The notes beneath the pieces were generated by a model, which saw nothing but the letters and a program-made list of their open reading frames with translations, did not search any database and had not been told where the DNA came from. Source: Liopterus haemorrhoidalis (Eukaryota; Arthropoda; Insecta; Coleoptera; Dytiscidae). Taken from it: DNA of 64,000 nt. The stretch is taken from positions 2,604,001 to 2,668,000 of the forward strand of contig OZ020611.1 of NCBI GenBank assembly GCA_963971575.1, written 5' to 3'. Shown piece by piece: positions 25,201 through 37,200 of this stretch. Within the stretch, counting starts at the first letter, position 1. Each line of letters begins with the position of its first letter. Position numbers and translations under genes: made by a program.

Positions 25201-28200
25201 CAATTGCATTAAGTATATTTTTTGTGTTACTGTTAAAATGACAATTAAACGACGTTCAACAAATTTTATCACAGAAAAAGAGGACAATATAGATAGAAGA
25301 GAAGTTAATAAAAATAGCATTTTATTATACAAGTGACTGAAAATAAGAAGACAAACATTCTTTTATTTTACATTCCTTAAACATTATGAATTGAACTTAT
25401 CAGCAATTTTCAGCCACACATCTTTATTATTCTGCCAATAATTGCTTATTTTCTATCATTTTTACGTAAATAGTAATGCTTAAAGTATTGTTTGTAATGT
25501 GTTGTAATCGTAATTGAAATAAATACCTATATAAAAATAAAAGACAATGTTTATTTAAAAATATATATTTATATATTGTTCTTTATATATTACATTTACA
25601 ATAAATGCCCAAAATATTCTAAAAACAGTTGTCCATAATTTATAAATTCATCCAAATAGATCGTCGATTTCGTCAAAATACAACTAAAATGTATATAAAA
25701 CACTAAAATCACCATTATAGAAATGTTTAAAAACTACACATTCGTATATTCTTTTAAAATTATACTGTTTTTCAATTAAAATTGAGATATTAACACATTT
25801 TGCGGACTTGTTATATGTCAGTTTATTAAGCACTTCATGTTGCCTATAAGTTATTAGATGAATAAGCCTATTTATTAGTAACCTAATAACTATTTCGGGG
25901 TGGAACTCTCGGAAAAAAAATAATGTTGCTAATAAACTTATTGGACAGTTTATTAGCAACTGGAACTCTCGGCCCTAAAAGTAAATAAGTACCATTACCT
26001 GCACTGTCAGATTATTTGTCATGTACAAATAATCCAAATTTAAAGAACCCGGTATATAAACATCGCTGTCAACAAACCAAGACTTTTCTATCATTTCTGT
26101 TACATTGTAATCATTTACGAAATATATATTATTCTTATCTTCAAAGAATGCGTCTCCTAAAAGTAATAGATATATTAAATAAGCAGTTCGTAAACAGTAT
26201 TAATAGTATTAGTTGTAATTAGTGTTATATTTTAATAATAAATTTGTTTCTTACCTTTGATAATAAGGCCTTTGGTTTCCGATTGATATGGATAAATAAA
26301 ATGACAGAAATCAGTGAAATTGATGCCAGAAGTTAGGCCGTCTATATACAAATAGCCATTAACTGTTAGGTTTTTGAATATTTTATTGACTCCATGGAAA
26401 GAAAGATCTATTTTGTTGTTTGCCAAGACGAGATCATCGAAATTTTTGTCATTTATCTTTTCCATTTGTACATTATTTTGTGATACCACTTTATTCACTA
26501 TAAAAAAATAATAAATTTAATAAATGGTCCACATCAGTGTATACACTTTTATACATAGTGTTAAAAAAAGAGGTCGTAAATTTTATTAGCGTATAATACT
26601 GGAGAAAACGATTGAAAAAATTGATGTGAAGTGTGAATTTTCACACATTTCAGGGTTTTGCAGGTATTAAGTAAGTGAATGATGATTATTTGGGATGCCA
26701 AAACAAATTTTATATTAAAATATTTTTTTTGTTAATTTTAAATCGAACGCCTAATACCATTATTTAGGTTTCTAAATATGTGCAGTATGTTTTTTTTATA
26801 TAGCAAGGTTTATTAAGAATTTTAAAAATGGCGCCTATGGCTTCCATTGTTTGTTATAAGCTCCGCCCCTCTGATTTCGTGTGCATTGAAACAGAATTAA
26901 ATTATATTTTAAACAATTTCCACTGGTTATTAAATTTACGCTTTTAAAAATTAAATGCAACATTTGCCAAAATATAACTAGAATTTTGAAAAAATAATTT
27001 AAACAATATAAAAATTCAATAAAAAAACAAAAAAATAATATTGTCTCTTCTTGCAGGGTTCGATCCCTTTCGGATCGAGTTAGTTGGGTGAAAAGCCAGC
27101 GTCATAACCACTAGACCAGCATTCACCTTCCAGTGTAGCGTGTTACAAAGCTATAACTTGTGTACATTATTAGCCAAAAAAACACAAAAAATGCGTTTTT
27201 TCCAAAAACATAATCTGATCAAAAATTCCTGTTGTACTATTCCGGTTCACACCAATGTTCAGATTTTTAGTTTAAACCATCTGGGCTACAGGGCGTGGGA
27301 CAAAAATTTTTTTGCACAATTTTGGCAAAAATCGCTTCAAAATAATTTATTTTGCAAAAATAAAAATTTGATCGTTAATCCACGTACCAAGGGTTTTCAT
27401 TTGATACCCTACTCAGAAATATAACAAAAAAAAATTTTTTTTCGGTGAGCACATATTTGTTTATATTTTTATAGACCGGGAGCTCATGACAGTTTTTGGT
27501 CTCCGATTTCATACAGCATGCCTTTTGGAGGAGAGAATATTTACCCTGTGACAACAAAAAAGGGACGGTACTAAACCCCTGCACGCTTTCCGATCATAGG
27601 GAAAATTGCATTTCCACTTAAACACAAATTTTTTGTGCTTTTCTCTGATTTAATATTGCTTGCCCTTTTGTCAAAAGACAGTTATAACAAATTTAAAGTC
27701 TTTTAAATATATGCATGCGATTCGGAGGGTCCCAAAGGGCTCAAACGGTCATGTGATCTTGTAATAAAAAAATGTGATTTTCCGCGTTTTTATACAGCAT
27801 GCCTATAATTAAAAGACTTTAAATTTGTTATAACTTTATTTTGACAAAAGGGCAAGCAATATTAAATCAGAGAAAAACACAAAAATTTTGTGCAAGTAGA
27901 AATGCAATTTTCCCTATGACCGGAAAGCGTGCAGGGGTTTAGTAGCATCCCTTTTTTGTTGTCACAGGGTAAATATTCTCTTCTCCAAAAGGCATGCTGT
28001 ATGAAATCGGAGACCAAAAATGTCATGAGCTCCCGGTCTATTAGGGGGATATGTTTTTTAGATGCTTTAGTATTTTTCCTATGTGCGGGTCAAAGAGTTG
28101 TATTAGCATGCCAAATTTCAACTCTCTAGGTTTAGCCGTTTGACTACAATTTTTACCGAACAGACAGACAGCCAGACAGACAGACAGCAGACAGACAGAC

Positions 28201-31200
28201 GACAAAATGACGGTATAAGGGTTTTTTGGTCATACCTACAAAATCCTAAAAAGATTAATAACCAAGTATGACGTCATTTCATAGTTAATGTCAATGAACT
28301 TTAGCAGATCGTCAAAAAGTTGATCTTATTGTAATCTTAATTAGGGTTGTAAATCGAAGGCAAAACATCGATGTTGAACATCGATGTTAACATCGGCGCT
28401 GAAACATCGATGTTGAAAAAACATCGAAGGGATAACATCGATGTATCGGAAACATCGATGTTTTATTAAATATTAAAAAAAAAAACTATTTTTTTATATT
28501 ATATAGGTTTTATTTAATAATATAAAGATAAAATACGAAAAAAAGTAACATATAATACGAAAAAAAGGAACATATAATACACAAAAAGCATTTATTAAAT
28601 TTTTAAATAGATTGTGTAACAGACACATTCAAATGTCCCGCCGCTGCTTATAACCGTTTGGAACAGCTTATATAAGCCGTTCACTTTTGTAAGGACAAAC
28701 TAAATCTGGTTATTTTGGTGATTTTTATAGTGTATTACTGACTTTTATAAACTTGGTTATATTGTAAAAAGGGCTTTACAGTTTGTATTATTTCAGGTTA
28801 GTATTATATTTATAAAATATTTAAGATGTCACTATTCAAAATGAAATATGACAAACGATATTTTTTTAAATGACGGCACGTTCCCGTTCCGTCGGCGTTC
28901 TTACTGAAAAACTGCCAATATATACTTTTTGGCGGCATTTTTAGCAAGTAACAATAGATTATTTCTATTAATTTCATTTTATTTACCTCGTTCACTTTCG
29001 ACAACAAAACTCAAAGAGCAACAAGTTTTGGTTTCGTTCGTCGTTGTCATTATTTGCAAAAATTAGAAGTTTCTTCTTATTTTTTTCTTATTCTGCTAAC
29101 TGCTAAGAAGAATAAGATCTAATACTATTAGTATTGTTATATTACAATAGATGGCGCTTATATTTTGTGCACTAATTTTAATAAAAATAAAAATTTTAAG
29201 ATTCCAGCGCCTCTAGCGGTAGTTTCTGAATTTCAAAGTTCAAAACATCGACATCGGTAGCAGATATCGATGTTTTATCGATACTATCGCCACCTGAACA
29301 TCGATGGTAAAAACATCGATGTTTTCAGGAGAGACATCGATGTTAGCGATACATCGATGTTTTTTTCCCATCCCTAATCTTAATCTTAAATTATACTTAC
29401 AAAATTTAACTTTGCTGAAATGCTGCTCCTTGTCAGTCCTCACCATATTCTTATAAATCTTACTGATATTAACATGACTGACCAACTCAGACTTAATCAA
29501 CACCTTTCCTTCAATATTCACCAAATTATAATCTTGCTCCTTTAAAACCTGCTCCCCGTTCTTCATCAACCAAACATGCCCAAAACTATTCCCATCCAAA
29601 ATTCCATTCATCTCATTAAAATAACAATTCTTAATATTCGATAATTCATCCAAAATAACCGGTTCTCTAATGGTAACAGTATTTATCCATTTATTATATT
29701 CTTGTTTTAATTTCTTAACATCAATTTCATTCATTTTTTTAATATTTATTTTTTCGAAATAGAGTTCTTTTTCGAAGTTTTTCGTGGCTGAGATGTAGTT
29801 TAAAGTGTCTACGAAAGCAGTGTCTAGGACAATTTCGCCGAAGTCGAGACCTTGGACCTTGCCGTTTAAGTTTAAGGCGGTGGCTTCGAATTTTTTGACA
29901 TTTGCTGTGTTTGTGAGAACCAAAGTACTTTTGACGTAGATTTCTTCGTTTGTTAGAGATATATTTTGCCAGGGTACTGCGTGGAAATGTGTATGATTAC
30001 TTTCAACCCTAAAAAATATATAACAGAGAATTAATTTTAAAATATGTGAGGTTTAGAAGACAAGATTGTTTTTCAGGAGTAGAGTTGGACCGGCTTATTT
30101 TATTATCGGCAAATTAATAACTCGATCGGCTCATTCTAACATGGCCTGCTCATCTCTCTTAACACAACAAGGGCTGACCAAAGACCAAAAAGGCCTTTAC
30201 CATTCAAATAATGACCTAAAAAAAGGTCCTCACTTCCAAAATTTAAGTGTTGACCAAAAATGTCCTTAGGTACTTCTAAAATACAAGTGATGACCAAAAT
30301 AAAAAGGTCTTCACTTCCGAAATACAAATAGTAACTAAAATTTTCACACATTGCAGGATTTCGCAGGTATATAATAAGTGAAGGCGGCATGCAGAGGGTG
30401 TAGGACAAGTTTTGCTTTGTACTAATCACGGCAAAATAAACGATATTTTTAAAATAATTTATCATCTGTTAATCTCAGAGCTTTAAAAATAAATTTTATG
30501 TTAAAATATTGTTTTGTTAATTTTAATTCGAATACCTAATACCATTATTTAGGTTTCTAAATAAGTGCAGAATTTTTTTTATATAGCAAGGTTTATTAAG
30601 TTTTGAAAATTGCGCCTATGACTTCCATTGGTTGTTTTAAGTCATATGCTCCGCTCCTCTGGTTTCGTATATATGCCGCATAGAATGAAAATATTATTCC
30701 AACTGGTTATTAAATTTACGCTCTAAAAAATTAAATGTAACATTTGTCAGAATATAACTAGAATTTTGACAAAATAATTTAAACAAAATAAAAATGAAAA
30801 AAAAAACAAAAAATAAAATTGTTTCTTCTGCCCGGGAACGAACCCTAGTTTGCAAGCGAGCAAGCTAACCATTAGACCAGGATACGCATTCTAGTATAGT
30901 GTTTTAGATAACTATAACTTTTGTACATCGTCAATCAAAAAACACAAAAAATGCGTTATTTTCCGAAAACAAAATCTGATCAAAAATTCCTGTTGTACTA
31001 TTCCGGTTCACGCCAATGTACATTACTTAGTTTTTTTTTTTCAGATTTTTAGTAAAAACCATCTGGGTTACAAGGTGTGGGACAAAATTTTGTTTTTTAC
31101 AATTTGGGAAAAATCGCATCAAAATAATTTATTTTGCAAAACTAAAATTTTGATCGTTAATCCATGGACTAATTCATTTGATACCCTACTCAGAAATTTA

Positions 31201-34200
31201 AATATATATATATATTTTTTTTGAAGAGCACATATTTGTTTATATTTTTAGGGGGATATGTTTTTTAGATGTTTTAGTATTTTTCCTATGTGCGGGTCAA
31301 AGAGTTGTATAAGCATGCCAAATTTCAACTCTCTAGCTTTAGCCGTTTGGCTACAATTTTTACCGAACAGACAGACATACAGACAGACAGACAGACAGAC
31401 AGACAGGCAGACAAACGACAAAATGACGTTATAAGGGTTTTTTGGTCATACCTACAAAACCCTAAAAAAGCTAAGGAGCTCTAAAAATTCAACTGACGGA
31501 GTGAAAACTCAAGGATGTTTCTTAAAAACACGTATTATATAGTGCTTGGGGGGAGGGGCACAAACGTCTGAGCCTCCCTGAGTGTGCCCTTGGAACAAAA
31601 TAGCTACAAACATTTAAAGGATGAAGCTTTAGCTACAATTTACCTCGTCGTACGAAAATATTCGTCGATTTGTTTACAAGATGACGTCCATAATGCAATT
31701 TGTTTGTTATACTAGCGTCGGCAAAACAGTGCAGTTACGTCACAGGACGTAACAAACGACTGTATTGTCTGGAACAATGCAATTTTTTGTTACGTCGTAT
31801 GACGTAACTGCACTGATTCGCCGACGCTAGTATAATAATTGCATATTTTTTTTTACAGTTTAACAACCTTATTAGGTATAGGCTGTTCGAAACGTTTAAG
31901 CGGAACTAACTGGAATTTTCATTTTTTGTAAGTTGTCATGGGCTCTATTTTTAGGGTTTGATTTGGACATTTGTTAAACAAAATGATCAAAAGCGTCACT
32001 TAATCTGTAAAAGTTACTAGAATTGCAAATCTAGTTCCACTTAAACCAAAGAAACAGGCTATGAATAAAAATTCGCTGCAAATTTTGATATATAGATTTT
32101 TAATATTATTACAGATTGTCAATTTCATATTGTCAACTGACAATAACTGAAGCGCTTCTAGTGAGATTTTGAGAAACTGACGGTTGCAGGATAGTCGAGT
32201 TTGTGACAAGCATGGGAATATGTTCTTAGAAGTGGAAAGACAGTTAAAGACCATTTTAGAGTGTGTTCCCGTGTGTTTCAATAAATATCACATGAAGATA
32301 CCATTGAACCTGTCAAAAATATCCTACCAAAGTCAGCCATGATGTGAATGCAGTAGCGCCTCTATCGGTAGTGTCAGATGCCAATAAGAGAATTGTGAGG
32401 ACTATAGGGGAAGTATTTTAAGATCGCAGCGCTATTGCGGCATATTTGGTACCTTCAAAATAGACATTCGTTACATATAAACAACGTGAATTTTAATGTT
32501 TACTGGTGGTTTTTGTAATTTTGCTACAATATTAATACTTGTTTTTATACAATTATATTTTTATGCAAACATTTTTTATAAAAAAAAGCGCGATAGAATG
32601 TCTATTTCTGTAGTTGCTAAAATCCCACCAGATGTCATATCGCTTAGCAATTTTACCCTATACTGTTATACTTAAAACATAAAATTCTTAACCAAGAAAG
32701 AAATACCAATCTACATCTTGTAGCAAAAATGTTACTTACCCTATAGCCGTGATATCAGCATAATGATGCTTAGCTGTTATTACCTGGTTATCGAAAATAT
32801 TTAAACTGTTCTCCAACAAATTCTTGATATTATTATTATTTATCGTGACAATATTTGTAAATCCATTAATATTTAAATTGCCTTTTATAATTTTTTGATC
32901 TGCTAAAAATATATCAGTAGAATTTGTTAAGATCCACGAACCAGCGTGGATGTGATTAATGAAATGGGCATTAATATTTTTAGCCTAAAATAAAAAAAGA
33001 ATTAGCATATATTCAACAAAAGAATTTGCATACGACACGAAATATGCTTATGCTTATCAAATGCATGCATGGGGACCTGCAAGAAGAGGCAAGAGAGCCC
33101 CCCCCCCGGATTTTCATTTTTAAGTGTTTTTTTCCAAACCCTTATGCTTTTTGTTCTCACATTTATTTATTTCCTATTTGTGTATTATACAGTATGTCCT
33201 TTATCGAATTGCAACATAGAGTTTACCCATGTTAAATTTTCTATTGCATTATCTATCTCTACTTTGAGTTTTAGACAAAAACTTTATTAATAAAAATTAT
33301 TCAGTATTTTAGTCCCGACACATTGTGCTTAATTTTGATTAAAAAAAAATCCTAAATTGTAAAAAAGAAATAATATTTAAATTTTATTTGGAATAAAAGA
33401 GGCGGTGAAATACTTTGGCCTCCAAGATCACCAGATTGAAATAATTTTGATCTTTTCTTGTGGCCCTTCATAAAAAATAAAATTTATAATTTCAATAACA
33501 TCGACTCTATAGACGATTTAAAGCAAAAAATAATTAATCTGACATAATATAATTATTAAGTGTCTGTGTGTAGTGTCGGTACATACATAAATGTCCAGGG
33601 TTTCGTAGGCATAAACATGAGACTCCTATATCCTTTGACGACTCCTTAAGAATCTACGAATATAATTACATACATAAATGTCTAGGGTTTTGTAGGCATA
33701 AACAAGAGACTCTAGATATTCCTATATACTTTGACCGATATGAACAATATTTTTCAGATTTATTCTCTAAAAAACTGCGGATAATTTACATATAGAAATG
33801 TTTAGTGTTTCGTAGGCATAAACGAAAAACTCTAAACACATATATATCCTTTAACCCAGCGGTTCTTAAACTGTGGTCCGCGAACCCCTGGGGATCCGCG
33901 TAGCCATTACCAGGGGTCCGCGAAACAATTTTGACCTTAACTTTACATCCCCAACTTTTCGCTTTTATTCAAATAACTCTTTAATACCTCTCAATAATTC
34001 AAATAATAATTTAATAAAAATCCTACATGGTCAAAACTTTTTGTATTTGTTGTTACCTAACTAGTTATTGACATAACTAAACAATAATTAGTAAAAATTT
34101 AATTATTTTTATTCAACTGCAAATTATTTACAGAAAACATATTATAATAAGATCTATTTTGACCAATATTTGCCCAAGAAATGTTTGTATGAGTCAAACG

Positions 34201-37200
34201 TATTATAATTTGTAACTTTTTTAATTCTTTTTACTACTATTTTTATTTATTTTATGTTTTTTATTCTATATGCTAATAAAAATGTTCATATCTATAAATG
34301 CGCAAGACCATTTATTAAAATAACCAACGATACATTTTTACCAATATTTGTTATAACGTAGTGCCTATGAGATTATTGAGACAGAAATTAAGTCTCAAGT
34401 AGAACGTAAAATGCCTAGAGTAGGGATGGGGTCCGCAAAAAAAAAAATTGTTCAAGAGGGGGTCCTCTTGTTCAGTCGTTCAGCTATAATTTCTACCGTA
34501 CAGACACATGAGTGACGTTATAAAAGTTTTTTGGTGGTCATTCTTACAAAACTGTAAAAAATAATTAAGGCCAATTTGCCAATGCAGAATGCCCTAAATT
34601 TCTATTTAAATAGTGTTCTATGAAACTTTATTTAATAAATTACTCAATATTTTTAAAAATATGCTTTTATATTTTGTTCCTCCCTCCTTGAAAAATTTCT
34701 AGATAGGTAGATGAAATGCGAGTATAATAATTAATCCAGTATTTTTACAAACTATTCAACCTTATTTATGCAATATGCATTATATTTTGCGAATTAATCT
34801 TAAATATTATGTATAGAATTTTATCCCTGCAAGATCGACTTCATCTGACATATACCCTTTCCTTTCCCCTCTGTAATACTTCCGCCCGTACAGACACAAC
34901 TCCAAAACCATCGATGACTTGTCAGAATTTTCACTTGAATTGTGTCGATTGTAATCGATCATTCACAATTAAATTGATTATTGAAAATCGGGCAGATGTC
35001 TTAGTAAAGTGTAAAACCACATGTGCTGTGATTCTGCAATTATTATAATTTAATATTTTAAAAATTGATGTAAGTTTTTTTTGTATACATCAGGATTTCG
35101 TAGATGTTTCGTAAAGATCGAATACTGGATGTCTGAGATAGCATTTTTTATTGTAATCTAATCTAATAACTATTGGACAATTAAATGGAAATATTTTTTG
35201 CAAATTCGTATAAAATAGTTATTTATGCAAATAATACTTTGCACTAGTTCTGAAAAGAAAATTGCAGTGCCTCAAGGAGCAGTTCTTGGGCTATTATTTT
35301 TTATTTTGTATGCAAATAGTTAATAGTTAATGTTTTGACACCACGTATTTCTTCAGCACTGTAGCATTAATTATTTTTCATATATTCCATGAGCATAAAA
35401 GCATCAATGTTGGGTAAATTATCACTCTGAGCCCAAACAAAATCTTTATCTGCCATTTTAATAATAAATGCGTGAAAATTTGTTTAAAAACAAATACAAA
35501 ACTCTGGAACAATACAATATACACACGTAAAGATTATGTTGTAGTCTGGGCTGTCTGGGGTTTGACGTCATTCTCAGTCGTATTTACTCGGCAACCTTCA
35601 GCGCGAAGGCAGCCGAACACAGCACGTGTTCGGCTTATTTCAAATTTACAATATTTTAATTAAAAAATTTGGCTGTAATATTAATTAAAATGTGATTTTT
35701 GTTTTGTTAGGTGACATAACTAACATTAACATATCAAAAAAATTTAGTTTTAAGGAAATATAAATTTTATGCGTATCCCCTATTCTAAAGCTTGCTGTTG
35801 ACATAACTTTTATTTTCCATAGCCAACCCTTATGTAATTTCTTTTTGACCTCATGGTATTTATCTAGGGATGTGTTTTCTTAGCTCTCCGTATTTTTCCT
35901 ATATATGGGTCAAAGAGTTGTACAAGCATACCAAATTTCAACATTCTATGTTCAGCCGTTTGGCTACAATTTTTACCATACAGACACGTAAGTGACGTTA
36001 TGAGGATTTTTTGTCTCAGATATCCAGCAATAAATAGACCACTTATTAAATTTTTGTTAATCCTGAAATATGTAAAAACTAGTCATTTTTCTAATGCCCC
36101 ACTTTGTATATTTTTAAAATGCATATTTTTAAAAACTAGAAGAGATAGCAGAAAACTTTTATTATTTTTGAAAATGGTGGCTTTTAATCTACAAGTCTGA
36201 ATTTTTTAAATTTTTTGGGGGCACCATTCTTTGCGCTTTAAACACTTTTGTAAATGACCCCATATCTCAAAAACTAAAAAAGATAAATAAATTTTGTGAA
36301 AATATTTGACAAGCCCTAGCCATTTTCTATCGATACTGATTTTTTAAGATTTTTTGTAGCACCACAAAAAGAGCTATAGCTATTTTTTAAAACATGTGTT
36401 CATTTAAACACAAATTTCTCAAAAACTAAAATATATAAAATATTTAGTATTAAATTTATTAAAAGAACAGGCTTCAGTCTATCATTGATAATTTTTACAA
36501 TTTTTTTGCGGTACGGGTGCAATAGCTATAGCTGGTTTTATAAAGAACCCCTTTTCTCAAAAACTAACAAATATAAAAAATTGTAAAAATAATTTTTGAA
36601 AATGGGACACTATAGGCTATTTAAAAAAATTAGATACAGAGGATATCAAACAAAGGAATAAGGACACAGTCTCCAATTTGGATAGGAATGCATGGGAGGA
36701 CAATTCTTCCATGCATTTCTTTCCACATTCAGCGCAGTCTGTCATTTCACAGTCATCTCTCTAGGTTGGTAATGGATGATGAAAAATTACTAAAAAAAAA
36801 TTAAATAACAATTTTAGCTTACAGTCAATCCTAAACCAAAATGAACAGGAACAGGAAACTCAGTATCCTTCAACTTTAATCCTTCTTTCTCAAGTCTACT
36901 CAAGGACATAATTAATTTATTATCAACCATATCGCCACAACGCAAAACATTTTCCAAGGTAACATTTCCGCCAATTCTGAAATCTCCTTTCAGCTCCAAA
37001 TTCTTCTCAATAATCAAAAGAGGATTCATCCTATCAAGACCATCACTTTTAATTTTCCCCTGCAGTTTTACCAACCCTAACAAATTCAAATTTTCAAACG
37101 TTTGCCAACCTTCCAAATACTGTTTTTTCGAAATATTTTTCAAAAGTACATCTAATTTTCCCTTTTTAACTTGAATTTGATTTAATCTGTCAATAATATG

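Noticed and set aside
30832..30893. tRNA gene on the minus strand
   Set aside because: The boxes are present but the sequence lies inside an interspersed element and does not fold to a full cloverleaf by eye.
33581..33856. CRISPR-like array
   Set aside because: Only three diverged units with unequal spacing in a eukaryotic genome; they echo an interspersed repeat family.
34809..35048. 79-codon frame with several Cys
   Set aside because: No domain, no splice-compatible partners, surrounded by repeat debris.
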